Below, piece after piece: positions 33,502-45,159 of a stretch of 64,000 nt of DNA (within the stretch, counting starts at the first letter, position 1; the number at the start of each line of letters is the position of its first letter). Source of the DNA: Metellina segmentata (lineage: Eukaryota; Arthropoda; Arachnida; Araneae; Tetragnathidae). The position numbers and the translations under genes were made by a program. The notes below the pieces were generated by a model. It was not told the origin of the DNA. It did no database searches and saw only the letters and a program-made list of their open reading frames with translations. The stretch covers positions 75,590,698 to 75,654,697 of the forward strand of contig OX375877.1 of NCBI GenBank assembly GCA_947359465.1, given 5' to 3'.

Positions 33502-35240
33502 GTGTCTTATTTAGTCCTGTAGATGTCGTATTTAGGTATTTTTGAAGTGTTTCCATTTGTTGATGTGTTTGTCATCGCATCACCTGAGTAGGAATCGATG
33601 GTGTCCGGATCTGCTTGCCTATTCAGTGCGAAATAGTTGCTGCATTTCGCAGGTCCATACATGCCCTTTCGACACCTGTAGTTTAATCTAAAATCTGCCG
33701 TCCCTATTCCCAATATGACACTAGTGAGAAATGTGTATGATATTTTGCCACGACACTTTCATTTGTTAAATTGAGATGAGTCTTCAGCTAACAAATAGTT
33801 GCCCTAATTTTGTTGTCTCCAATGGCTCTAGCACCGACATTAATTAAAATTACCTAACCCTAATTTTATTTTGGCTCAACACACCCTTTTCAAAGACAGT
33901 TATTTTATACATCCTTCTTTGGAAAACCTATCTAAATTAATTATAAATTGCAAATGTAGCAATGCCCACAATTTTTGAATTTCCCCCAAATTTTTATTTA
34001 GCTGTGTAGAAGTTAGAATGCTCACAATTATTCGAAAAAAAATATCAATCAAACTATTAAAATTAAAAATAATCACCAATGATGAAGAGAAGAGCCTGGT
34101 ATGCTACCAGTTCGTCTATGTAAGGGTCTATTTTCCTCACCAGAATTCTTAAAACTCCAGTCAACAATTTGCAGTCGGTTAATCTTTTCAGTTCAAAGAA
34201 TCAATGACAATATGTTTGTGTCTATGGTCCAATGGATAAGTGTTTACTTAAAACATTTTAATTGGCACAATTTTTAGTATCTTATATTACACACTCTTGC
34301 TCTTCAACGCCCCCTATTATCTCTGGGTCCAGCTTTGTATCTCCCATGACTCCTTCAGTGCCTACTTTGGGACAATATGTTTTAGTTCATTTGAAATATT
34401 TTTTAGATTAATATTTAAAAATCTTCATTTTTACTACATAAATATTGCCTCTTTAGGTTGCAGTTTTCCCAGCCTATTTAGAAATAATGAACTTTTTTCC
34501 CCTTCAAATACATATTTATTTGGAAATTTAACCTTAGAAAAATTTTCATGTAGTTGTGTAAATTTATAAAACTAACTGAATGTTGTACAAAATGTTTACA
34601 AATGTGTTGTAGATCATTTTTTTTTAATTTGAAGGCGGGTTGAAATATTTCATCCTGATAAGTATTTTATTTCAGTATATAACGGGATTTAATATATTTA
34701 GATGTTTTGTGAATGTAAATGAAATCAACTCTGTTCCATTCTCATAAAAATTAAATCATTTTTAAAGCACCAAAATGTTACTTTTATAATGTAAATGCAT
34801 TTTTAAATATTCATGAAATACCTTGAAAGTTCTGAATTAAAGATTTCGAAATTTCTAGCGAAATTTCAATATTCTGTCAATCTTTGTTATGCATTATGGT
34901 CTTTCCAATTATTTGTGAGTTTTCTAATAGCTAAAATAATTCAACTGATATGTTTTGATTTTTTTTGTTTAATATTATTTTTGTAACTGGAATGTAAGCA
35001 GTTTTACTACTTTTTAGAAAATCTACAAAGTTAATATAACAACTATTGTATGATGTAAATTTACTCTACATTTGTTCGGAATAATAATTTTAGCAATGTG
35101 ATGCAGGTTGTTTTTATAGCATGTATTTTATTACACTTACTAGATTTGTATATTGTAGTATTTATTTTGATAAATCAAGACAACGTGTTGTATTATTGCA
35201 AAACCTTGGTCTTTAAATAAACGTATTTATGGTACTTTTT
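33502..35240 (+). other. Probable 3' UTR of gene A with poly(A) signal
   Basis: No frame or exon is seen after the gene A stop. The best poly(A) signal is AATAAA at 35216-35221, followed within 30 bases by the T/GT-rich TACTTTTTGTGTGATC, a typical downstream element. This implies a long AT-rich 3' UTR of about 1.7 kb. An unseen earlier variant signal could shorten it. Confidence 0.45.
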
Positions 35241-35394
35241 GTGTGATCATTTAAATGTATAGTTACATAAACAATTGCAAAAGAGTGAAAAACCGTTAAA
35301 TTTTCTTTTGCGTTCATAATGAAATAATTCTACCTGCCTTCTCAAAAATAAAAATGATCTAAATCAACATTTTAAACAATATTACTAATATCTA

Positions 35395-35960
35395 ATCTAT
35401 ACTAATAAATTTATTTTTATTCAAAAACAATATTTCTCAAACTTTGAACTGAAATCCACAGATTGTACAAGAAGACTAACGAACAAAAATTTAATTTATT
35501 TATTTGCAAATTATTACGAATAATTTATGTTCTTTAACTGAAATTCATATTCCAATATTCGTTTTTTGTTGCCGCATCTGACATTAGCATTATATATCGT
35601 GTCAGAATAAAAACATTTCGTGAACAAAAAAATGTATTAAAATACTAATCTTTCTTTAAAATTCAAAAAATGCTTTAAAATACGATTAAAGCATGTAATA
35701 TTCTATTGAATTTTTTGTAGTAATAATTTGTTTGTCTAGATTCAAAATTATAGAAATCACGATACGCGAAAACTTTTTTCAAATGCTCTTGCTTTATAAT
35801 TATTGAATTTTAGATTGGAACTCGATCCTGCTTATATCACACTGGCATGTACCCAAATTGACTTCTCATTATGTACTTCTCATATACACATTTCTAACAT
35901 ACATCGATTTCATATATATTAGCCAGGCTTCGCCGGCTAGCGCTCGGCGGTTTGTAATAG
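35395..35960 (+). repeat. Possible Helitron-like repeat
   Basis: It starts TCTATACTAATAAATTTATT, which resembles the 5' end of many insect Helitrons, and ends near a hairpin-prone GC block (CCAGGCTTCGCCGGCTAGCG, then CTCGGCGG) at about 35925-35952. No coding sequence or target duplication is seen. Assignment relies on these two features only. Confidence 0.3.
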
Positions 35961-36450
35961 CTATAAAAACTGAATAAAACACGAATATTCACGACCTTCG
36001 CTCATTCGTTGAATGAAAAGGCTAAATCTATGTTTTATTCCATGCATAGGTAAGCCATTAGTAACTGGCTACAAATAAATATTTTCATGGTAAATCTTTC
36101 AATAAATGCACCTTTTTTGATAAAAATGGTAGGAAAGGTTTCAGACCTTAGAGACATTTTATATTTACCAATACACTACAACTCAAAACTGCAAAAATCA
36201 GCCAAGTCTCTCAGATGTTCAATTGTTAAAATGGTCATTAGAGATATATCAAGTACCACAGTTAGATTTTTTGCCCTTCTCTCTTGAGACATATAAAAAG
36301 TTTCACATTTGCAATTAGCCCTCTTTTATGCATTTGAAACGGTTAATTCTAATTTCATACTAATTCCATCCTGACAACATTTCGTAAATTTTTTACTTGT
36401 ATTGAGTTCATATTTCCAATAAAGGGCATGGCAAAAAGTGCACAATTCTA

Positions 36451-36830
36451 TCAAATTCCCGTAGTTGTGTTCTTGAACGCCAGAAAGATTTTAGCTTGAA
36501 GCATGTTGATAACTAAGCCTTTGTCGAGCTCTCTGTTCATAATATTGCACCGGGATTTCATTCTCGCGGCGATCTCTATCTTCAGCATTTCTTGTAGCTC
36601 TCCGTTCAAACGACTGCTCAGCTGTTTCATTCGCGCGGTGAGTTCTTTTTTCAAGTTCTTGTGCATTTTTAAACTGAAACTCCACTTTGCATAGAAAATT
36701 ATCTCGGCTATTTGAAAACAACAGGAATTCGAAAAATCTGGGTTCTTTTATTTACGCTGATTGTTGCCATTCAACGATACACAAATAACGTCAATTTCTG
36801 GTCCTTTAGTGTTTCATATATATAGATAAG
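36451..36830 (-). pseudogene. Relic of an Arg/Glu-rich Helitron-type protein
   Basis: On the minus strand, in two overlapping frames, the text NETAEQSFERRATRNAEDRD followed by RRENEIPVQYYEQRARQR resembles the repeat-rich N-terminal region found beside Helitron genes in insects. There are frameshifts and no helicase motifs. It may be part of the same mobile-element debris as 35395-35960. Confidence 0.4.
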
Positions 36831-37940
36831 CTTGATTTTTTGTCACGCAGTCTTCCGAGTAAAATCTTTTTCTTGCCATATTAGTCGCTGCTCATGTTTG
36901 AGTAGCATCATTCCTCAAAAAATTGCATTGTTAACTAGCAATGATTTTTGGGAAGCAATTAGAGGTTTAAACAAATGCTGAGGTATCACATATTTTATCA
37001 CCGTAGTACATATCAGTGCTATTGTACTTTATATGCGGCAGTATGAGAAGAATTTTCACAAAAATAACATCGAAAGAGGAGGATTTTATTTCCTGTTTTC
37101 CAACAATCCAATCACGAAGATAACCGAATTACCTTAAAATGCAAGCAAGTGACGTCACTTACGGAACACGTACAGAAAACACGTTCTACCACAAATACAC
37201 TAGAGCCATCTGCATTTAACTTTACAGGAAACCCTGCTATTTTATGGAATATTCTCTATTTAACTTTACAGGAAACACTGTTTTTATGGAATATTCTCTA
37301 GAATTCTATCCAAGTAAAAAGAAAAAGGAAACAAAATATTGTGTTTCACAACTTCTCGTACAAACCCAATTTAAGTTGAGAGGTACGAAAATATTATCTT
37401 CCTTAATGTTAATAAAGTTCCGAAAAGTCCTGAATTGATTTCCATCAAAATGTATCATGGCTACTATTCATCTCCTTTCAAAAATATTAATTTCAAAAAT
37501 GCATACTGTCTAAGAAAATTTCGTTTGATTATTTTAAAGTAATAGTTTAAAAATTTGAATGAAAAGAAAATTGTTTCCAAATATATAAGTAAAAGTATTT
37601 AAGAGGTAGGCATGTCTTTTGTTCTTGCATTTTGCGGGTCATATATATTTTGTTCTCAATGTAAATTGGATATTTTTCTGTTGAGAGACAACAAATAAGT
37701 ATATACGTAAGTAATCATACGTTCTACAGTAGTTTATGTGTTACATAATAATTAAAATATCTCATTATTAATATTTTTTTAGTAATTAATGTGTCCTATA
37801 ATTAAAATGTCGTGCTATCATTCAAATACCCCCTAATTAATATTTTTATAACAAGCGAAATGTCCCATGATTCATTTTTCTACAGTAATTAATGCTTTGT
37901 AACAATTCTATTTTCAACAATAATCACATGCTCCAGGATA
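36831..37940. other. Non-coding spacer between genes A and B
   Basis: AT-rich. No exon with a signal peptide and phase 1 donor was found, although gene B needs one upstream. A short internal repeat, ATTTAACTTTACAGGAAAC, occurs twice near 37214 and 37258. Confidence 0.4.
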
Positions 37941-37944
37941 ATTA

Positions 37945-38215
37945 TTGCGAGTTAGAAACTCGGTCCAACCAAAGACCGTCGCTCATACGGGGGCTGACGC
38001 GTGTTAAATCGGTCGTGGCCTCAAATGCCCTCACGTTGGCTGGCGAGGAAGTTTGGAGAGTGGTGTTCCAGCTCAGGTGTTCACCTCATCTTCTGAACCA
38101 TGATCCAAATTTACGTGGTGTTATCCTTGGATCTTTACCTTAGGGATTGAACCCGAAGCGTCCCCAATAATCCATTGTGCTTCTGCAGTGCGACGTTTAT
38201 TCAACAACTCCACAC
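37945..38215 (+). mobile_element. SINE family A copy
   Basis: The body matches 4920-5060 and 20990-21170 (TCGGTCGTGGCCTCAAATGC, then GGAAGTTTGGAGAGTGGTGT). It continues into the tail TGCAGTGCGACGTTTATT near 38190. The tRNA-like head is poorly preserved. Confidence 0.7.
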
Positions 38216-38261
38216 ACCCAGAATAATTGATATGTGCTAGAATTATCATTATGTTCTTATA

Positions 38262-38717
38262 GGCCCGGTGCACACATCCGGTTTTTCAACGTGCGGCGCC
38301 GCTGCGGCACCGAAGCACGACTGTGCACACATAACCGCAAAATGACGAAGTACTCTCATTTCACGCTATTTACAATAAATATTCTATCGAAGAAAACGTG
38401 TTTATTTCGCTTGCTTGGTGTAAAAAAAGTATATTTCGAAACAAAACAGACATTATTGGACACAAGCCTTAATTAATTATTATTTATGTACCATTTATTT
38501 ATGAAAATAAGGTACTTCAGACCAAAGAAGCGTGTGCGGCGAGCTGCGGCGCCATGGGGAACTTCGGTACAAATTGCACGCAAGTTGGACGTGTGTCACC
38601 GCAGCGGCGCCGGTGGCATGTGTGCACTACTTTATCGGATCTAATGTATCTCAGACCGCATTTGCGTTGCCGTAGCGGTGCCGCACGTTGAAAAACTGTA
38701 TGTGTGCTCCGGGCCTT
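38262..38717. mobile_element. GC-rich TIR element (MITE)
   Basis: Inverted ends of about 45 bp begin GGCCCGGTGCACACAT on the left and GGCCCGGAGCACACAT from the right. They continue through GTTTTTCAACGTGCGGC on both sides. The interior holds further copies of GCGGCGCCG-type motifs (38525-38615). No coding sequence is supported. Superfamily is unclear because the flanking duplication could not be defined; hAT or PIF/Harbinger are possible. Confidence 0.7.
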
Positions 38718-38821
38718 GTGGTTTCTTATTATCTAGAATAACGTGTTCCATAATAATTCATCTTTCAAACAATATTGTATTGGAGATAACTCCCCATGTG
38801 CAGCTCCGCTTTTCTTTACAG

Positions 38822-39001
38822 AAGAGTACGTCCCCACCAAGGAATGTCCCAAGCCCAGTGGCGTGTTCCCGAACATGTCAAACTGCAGCACCTTCTACCA
38901 GTGCACCAACGGGGAGCACCACCTTCAAGAATGTCCCGGAGGATTGCACTACAACAAGAAACAAGTTCGGTGCGATTTTCCAAAAATTGCGAAATGTCAA
39001 G
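38822..39001 (+). CDS. Gene B exon, chitin-binding domain 1
   Basis: This 180-nt exon is phase 1 at both ends, with acceptor GCTTTTCTTTACAG and donor GTGAAA. It encodes EYVPTKECPKPSGVFPN onward to AKCQ, a complete CBM14 domain with cysteine spacing 12-5-9-12-7. Because the exon enters in phase 1, a start exon with the signal peptide must lie upstream, but it was not found. Gene A ends with a stop at 33501, so gene B is either separate or reached by alternative splicing. Confidence 0.92.
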
Positions 39002-39369
39002 GTGAAAAGATGCGTTTATTTTATTCATTTCTCAGATCTTCTAAGTCTTGAAATAGGTTTAAGATTGACTACCTAACTCCTTAAGCAATTTTCATGATGA
39101 TCGAAATTGTAAAAGACTAACTAATCTTTTTAACTACGGCTATAGATAACTGGGGCGATTCTTTCTTGGCACGTTTCTTATATGTTTCAAGGTACAGTTG
39201 CTGTACCGGCCTTAGTCAAAATTCTTTCTTGTCGCGATCAAGGTACAAAAGTCTAAAGGTTAATTAAGCATATTTTCAAATAATCTTCCATATATATGTG
39301 ACATGCAATAGTAACCCATCAATGAATTGTGAAGTACTATAATTAATTACAATTCTGTAGGTACAACAC

Positions 39370-39825
39370 TTAGGGGATAGTTGTCAAATTAGGAACACTT
39401 ACATTTTTTAATACATCGAGACATAATAGAATCTTTAATAAAAAAGGAAGTAGAGTGGGGTGTGAGATCGTGAAATACTGGAGCCAGCTGCAACCCAACT
39501 GTTGTTTTTGCTTCGCGAGTTTTACGAGCGACAAAAAGGAGACTGAAACAGAAGCCGCTTCTGCAGGTGTTCTTTCCGACGGATCGCCGACTGGCCTTTG
39601 ACCTTTGCCGTTGGGGGAACTTGGAGACTGTGGGGGAGGCCGGAGTTGACGGGGAGAGAGCGAGAAGCGACGTTGAGTTTTCCTCGCGCTGACCCGTGAG
39701 ATGCACATCTCGATACATGAATGTTGATTCTTTGTAAATTGTGTAAATATGTCTAACTAATAAGAACGTGATTTTCTTAGCTGTTGGTTGTTTTTTCCTC
39801 ATGTACGATTTAGTACAATTCATAT
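39370..39825 (-). other. GC-rich island with open frames, nature unclear
   Basis: Between about 39440 and 39710 the DNA is much richer in G and C than its surroundings. It is open on the minus strand in two overlapping frames (144 and 112 codons). The peptide is Ser/Pro-rich then basic (SLLALSPSTPASPTVSKFP). I do not recognise a domain. It could be the 5' region of a retroelement or a structured non-coding exon. It lies in the first intron of gene B. Confidence 0.3.
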
Positions 39826-40513
39826 GCTACCATTTTTGGGAGACGACACCACAGGGGAAAAAGTGTTACTATTTATATCTTCAGAATTATGTAATTTATT
39901 ATTGAAAAATACAAATTTTAGAACAGTAAAAAATCTGCACACTGAAATTGTGTCATCGATCCAATCAAAGAAATTGGTTTCCTAAGATAGACTACTATTT
40001 TCCCAGGATGACATACAATAGAAGAACGAATTTTAGTACGAAAAGGAGATCACTAAATTACCCCGGAGTTTGTGATGCCCGTGTAAACTTAAAGAAAGGA
40101 AACCATCTGCAGGATATGATGCTCGGGAACGTAAATAAAAGTTTAAATTAAGTTCACGACGTATTAGTGTTGCCGTAAGAAGAGTAAAAGAAAGGAAAGA
40201 ACTGCCATGATTGGGGTCACATTATTCCTTTCCCACTTCTTCATACGACCCGGACGACCACCTAAGGATAACCCCACGTACGTTTTCCGGGTATCAAATG
40301 GTTTCTTCCGACCAATATTATTTTTTGTCTGACCGGACAACATCACGTATACACGTAGGATAATTACTTTTATGCGAAGAAACACTTTACACTTAGAACA
40401 TAGAAATGGGAGTCTGAAATATAGCTATAGATGAAAGTCGAAAATTAAATACCAAATGCATTTGTGAATTATGTCCCGCTATAAATATGTAGTAAAGATG
40501 CTTTTATTTTTAG

Positions 40514-40552
40514 GAAAAAAAGTCGAGACGAAACCAAAGCCAACAACTGAAG
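40514..40552 (+). CDS. Gene B small linker exon
   Basis: A 39-nt exon, phase 1 at both ends, lies between acceptor TTATTTTTAG and donor GTATGG. Joined to its neighbours it reads GKKVETKPKPTTE, a Lys/Pro/Thr-rich linker that continues into APQQKPKKSKH of the next exon. It keeps the frame between domains 1 and 2. It could be included or skipped without a frameshift. Confidence 0.65.
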
Positions 40553-40709
40553 GTATGGGAAATTTATTTTATTCTTCAGAGTGATTATTAAACTAGCTTA
40601 AATGTGTTCTTTGGGGAATAAACAAATTTAAATTATTGCCTATATTGAACCTTTGAGAGACACGTGTGGATTATTACGCCATGCAACCTACAGTTTAAGA
40701 CTTCTTGAT

Positions 40710-40870
40710 CAATAGAACCCTTTCTAGGATTTTTTAAACAATAGCATATTTTCTAGGAATTTGTTGAACCAATAGAATTATCTCTAGAATGTTTGGACCG
40801 ATAGAATCATATTTCTAGAATTTTTTGAACGAGTAGAATCCTTTCTATGATTCTTTAAGACAATAGATAC
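40710..40870. repeat. Imperfect minisatellite in gene B intron
   Basis: About five diverged units of 31-41 bp are built around ATAGAATCCTTTCTAG and a TTTTTTGAAC spacer. No coding role. Confidence 0.6.
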
Positions 40871-41749
40871 GGCTATTTAGTCATCATATATGGTGTAAGA
40901 TGTAGCAGTAGTATACTACTCGAAAATCTAGGGACGCTCAGAGGATTAATAAAAAGCTACCTAAAAATGTTATTTACATTTTATTCTTATACTTTGGTTT
41001 CAACGTTTAAAACTTTTATAAAGAAACTTAAATTCATTTAAAAACAACTTACCATTGTGTTGGTAGATAATTGAGTTTAAGTCCCACAAGATCAACAACA
41101 CAACGGGTTATTAAAATTTTACCGTGCAGCTTGATGCTGTATGTTGAAATGTCCAAAACAGTAACTGTGCTTTAATGTGTATGTAAATAGAAAATTCCAA
41201 TAGTTTCCGTCAAAAGGATGCTAAAGAAGTAATAGAAACAGACAAGATTCCATCACTTGTATTCATAATTTCTCTAGCAAATGTGACTTCAATTTTGAAA
41301 ACAAAAAAAATTTAATTTGAAAGTTTAATGACAGAGCAGTTTTCAAATTCAAACATTTTAAAATATTGAGCTACAGCACTTCTACCTCCGACTCTAGTTG
41401 AAGTGCTATCGGCCTTTAAATTTGAGCTATAGGGAAACAAACATAGGGTGGAGGTTGCCATAGAGACCTGTCGATTCTAGTTCTGGGATGTTTGAGCCTG
41501 AGGCTTTTGGACCTTACTACGATATTAGATACATTACGAAGTCGATATTAGTAGTTCCATGCCATCAGTAGAAAAACATAAGAAGAGAGACCACCTCCCG
41601 AAAGTGTATGTTTCTAATTTTTTTAATATCTCCAAAAAGGTATAAATATACGAAATATTTTTTTATGTTCTTCAAATAAAATCATGGAATGTTATTTTAT
41701 TCTTACTTTATGAATTAATATTCATTCTATGATACAATAATTTAGTGAC

Positions 41750-42080
41750 TTAACTCTCTAAGTGGTTTCAGCGAAATATCTCGTCCATCAAGATGTGGTC
41801 AATTTTACTAATGACGAGATATCTCGTCATTAAAAGATTATCGATTTTCTTATTATAATGATATCAAGATCAGGTCAGTTTTTTCTATTGATTATATAAC
41901 TCGTCCATCAAGATATCTGGTAAATTTTGATAGCGACAAGATTCCTCATCTATCAAGACATTTGGTCAGGTTCGCTAATGACGAGATGCGTCGTAGATCA
42001 GGTTCTCTAATGACGAGATACATCGTAGATTAGGTTTGCTAATGACGAGATACATCGTAGATAAAACCCACCAGGGTTAA
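41750..42080. mobile_element. TTAA MITE, satellite family relative
   Basis: It is bounded by TTAA at 41750-41753 and 42077-42080. The left end CTCTCTAAGTGGTTTCAGCG matches the left end of the satellite-bearing element. The interior has repeated palindromic blocks such as GACGAGATATCTCGTC and several TAATGACGAGATACATCGTA units. It lies in a gene B intron. Confidence 0.8.
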
Positions 42081-42339
42081 TATTCATTTCGATAGCATGA
42101 GAGGCAACGGTTAAGGATTTAGTTTCTCTGGGTTGTTTCAACCACCCTCTCATATATCTATGTAATCGTATCACTACTCCAACGGCGGCACAAAAGTATA
42201 AAAAATTGGTTTCAGAAACAAGGTTTACAGTAACTCTTTTAAAGTTTGTGCGAACTTTTAGCCACCACAAGTGCAACGTATCCATAGAGTGCTTCTTGGT
42301 GGACTGAAGTTGCATTGTCTTTCACTTCTCACGCTAAAT

Positions 42340-42700
42340 TGGTGACGCAGACGTGATTATGAACGTGCACACTTTCAAAACAAGCCTGAAGACGCCTCCA
42401 ACAGATTCCAGATGGCGCTAGATTCAATCGGAGAGAAATTCGATGAATGGTCCTTGACGAAAAATGGAATCGCCAATGTGATGCAATTCATTTCCAACAA
42501 CTGTCTGAAGTTCTGAAATAACTTTGAGAGATAACACACTTTGATTCTGCTCAAATCTACTCTACTTGCCGCTCTGTCTCAATAACAAAATTACAGGTCT
42601 GCACTCATAGCAAGCAGCTTAAGGCAATACAACTTCATTATCCTTTGATGAAGTTGACATACGAAGTTTATCCATTTTGTTTTCAGATCTCGAAGTTTAG
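42340..42700. repeat. Dispersed repeat, copy 2
   Basis: It matches 27680-27840 through GATGGCGCTAGATTC, GATGAATGGTCCTTGACG and CCAACAACTGTCTGAAG. Family unknown. No gene supported. Confidence 0.5.
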
Positions 42701-43452
42701 CGTGACAAGTAATCTGTCAGGGGTGGCACTACTGAATTCAGCCATCACTAAAAGAATTAAATTTACAATACAGTTGCATATATACCAGTGCAACTTATCT
42801 AAACAGTGACGTACTTTTTGGTTGACTGCACGGTCTTTATACGCTCTGCCACAATTTCATAGATTAACCAAATAGAACCTTAAAGGGCATTTTTAAAAAT
42901 ACAAGTTCTTGACTTTTTACCTAAAACATTCCACAGTTAACTTTCGACCCCATCCTTAATAAAATAATTCTTACGCTACATGATATATTTTATTTTGAAA
43001 CGACTACAGGCGAAAGAAAACTTATGAAGTCGGGATTAGGTTTTAAACCTCTTTGGTGATACTGATTTCTTGAATTTGGTTGTGCCGTGATACAAAACCA
43101 TGCATTTTATTAAGATATCACTCATAACTTCTCTCTCAAAATGCTTAACTACGACCAAAAGATAATCTCAAATCAAATGGTGCTAAGTTCAACAGAAAAG
43201 TTGTCAACTTTACATCCGAAACTAGAATAGGCTTTATTGTCTCTCAGGTCTACTCGTACAGGTTCCACCTTGCTGATTCAGATGAATGTCTTGAAGAAGA
43301 GGGACTCATAATGGACAGAATTGTTTTTAGGGAAGTTTGGACCGACAAACAATCCATTCTTTCTATTCTTTTAAATCCTAATTTTATGTGTATTACGTTT
43401 AATACTCATAGAAGACATCGTGATGTCAATGCCAATGCACAGGACTCGCGTA

Positions 43453-43683
43453 TTAGCTCATCTGGTGGTTGTCTCTACGATGTCTAACATTATGAATTGA
43501 CTAGATCTTGTAGAACAAGATATATTATTCATCAAGATCTCGTCGACTTTCGTCACTAGATGAAAGATCTTTATCTAGTCATCACAAAATGGGCAATGAT
43601 TTGATGAAGAGATATCTCGGTATTAGAACAATTGGCTAGATCTTAATGAATGATACATCTCGTCAAACCACTTCGAGGGTTAA
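43453..43683. mobile_element. TTAA MITE in inverted orientation
   Basis: The left end is TTAG then CTCATCTGGTGGTTGTCTC, and the right end is AACCACTTCGAGGG then TTAA at 43680-43683. Interior blocks GATCTTGTAGAACAAGATAT and GAAGAGATATCTCGG show the family's inverted-repeat character. The right end stops about 40 bp before the gene B domain 2 exon. Confidence 0.7.
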
Positions 43684-43722
43684 TACGTAATATTATGTAA
43701 CTTATACAGTGTGTTTTCTCAG

Positions 43723-43911
43723 CACCGCAACAGAAACCAAAGAAAAGTAAACACTGCCCGGAGATGGATGGTATATTTACGAACCAGGCCAATTGCAGCA
43801 CGTTCTACTTCTGTGTAGACGGTAGGGCATATCTGCAGGAATGTCCGCAAGGACTCGTCTTCGATTCTAAGAACATAAAATGCGATTTTCCCAAAGTCGT
43901 TGGATGTGCTC
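43723..43911 (+). CDS. Gene B exon, chitin-binding domain 2
   Basis: This 189-nt exon is phase 1 at both ends, with acceptor GTGTTTTCTCAG and donor GTAAGT. It starts with the rest of a basic linker (APQQKPKKSKH), then a CBM14 domain from HCPEMDGIFT to GCA with cysteine spacing 12-5-9-12-7. It is most similar to gene B domain 1: both share STFY and the CDFPK block after the fifth cysteine. This suggests duplication within the locus. Confidence 0.93.
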
Positions 43912-44097
43912 GTAAGTTCATCCATATTTTGATTAATCTTTTTTGTTTCAGCTCGATCTTGTTTTTGAAATTTTTTCAGTTTTATTTCAGCAGTAAAGAT
44001 TTGTGAATAATGTCTTGGACGAAATTACTACATCACTCATTTGTTTTAAATGTTTCCATTCTTTTTGATGAATTCGTGGATTTTTCAAATAGTTGGA

Positions 44098-44312
44098 TGG
44101 ACTGTTATGGGCAAGGGCCTGATTTGGCCAAGCTGTGATGAGCAATGTTTTTACCGTGAAGTAAATGGACATACGCACCAAACGAAATGTTCACTGAAAC
44201 AGGAGAGATAAATTGACCCAGGATAGTATACCTGCGCCGCCTACAGTTCGCAAGTTGCTAGTATAGTGAGCAAACCCACTGAGTCGGTGGGTCCCTGGAG
44301 ATTTGAAACAAT
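44098..44312 (-). mobile_element. SINE family B copy
   Basis: On the minus strand a tRNA-like head near 44310-44245 (CTCAGTGGGTTTGCTCACTA, then GTAGGCGGCGC) leads to a body and the tail GGCCAAATCAGGCCCTTG at about 44110-44130. It parallels the copy at 29150-29375. Confidence 0.65.
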
Positions 44313-44863
44313 CATTCGGGATTATATATCTGATTTAATGTGTGAGTGACCGACTTACTCTAAAATCACAGCAGCGAAACCATAATAATATAATCATTAC
44401 CATAACGACATTTTTACTTAATAACATGAAAAGGTTTTACTTTTGAATGTACAAGATGAGCATATTCTTAAGATTTATCACTTTATAAACAATAATAAAC
44501 ATTCATTTAATTCTTTTATTTAGGAATATTTATTTTATAAACACAATTATTTGCTATTCTTTGAATTTGATGCATGCAATAAAACTGTACAAGAATAAAA
44601 TCTATTTCGTAGGTAACGGCAGAAATTTTAAACAATTCCGCTTAAATATAATTATAATATAGCTGCAGTACTACGCGAAAATGAAGCTTTCAGTCCATTT
44701 AGTTATTGACAACTATAATAAAACAGATTTAATATCCAGAAATACAGGATGGATCTTAAATGGATTGTTCGACAAAAGTTGTACAGATTTTCATTCATAA
44801 ATAATGCAATCCTCTCGCTTTTTCTTCGTGTATCGAATGATAATGTGTATTGCTTCCATGCAG

Positions 44864-45049
44864 CTCCTTCAGGAACACTGACACTCCTGAAATGCCCTAC
44901 AGACGAAGGCGTCTTCCGACATCCAACTGAGTGCAGCTATTTCTTCCTCTGCACCAAAGGTCGGCATTACCGGTACGAATGCCCTATCGGACTGATGTTC
45001 GACTACGACAACAAGCGATGCGGATACAGCAGCAATATCCAGTGCCCCG
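44864..45049 (+). CDS. Gene B exon, chitin-binding domain 3
   Basis: This 186-nt exon, phase 1 at both ends, has acceptor TGCTTCCATGCAG and donor GTAAGA. It encodes PPSGTLTLLKCPTDEGVF on to QCP. Cysteine spacing is again 12-5-9-12-7. If the donor is not used, the frame runs on for GKMQDWP and stops at TAA 45070-45072, so this could also be the last exon by intron retention. With it, gene B has three domains, like gene A. Confidence 0.9.
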
Positions 45050-45159
45050 GTAAGATGCAAGACTGGCCGTAATTCAATGCAAGAGTAACATGTTACGGGG
45101 TTTAAATTGGTACTTTTGGAAAGGCCGGTATACATTAGTAAAGTTTTTTGACGTATATA

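Noticed and set aside
33507..33713. Minus-strand 68-codon gene after gene A
   Set aside because: It falls in the probable 3' UTR of gene A, with no domain, promoter or splice support.
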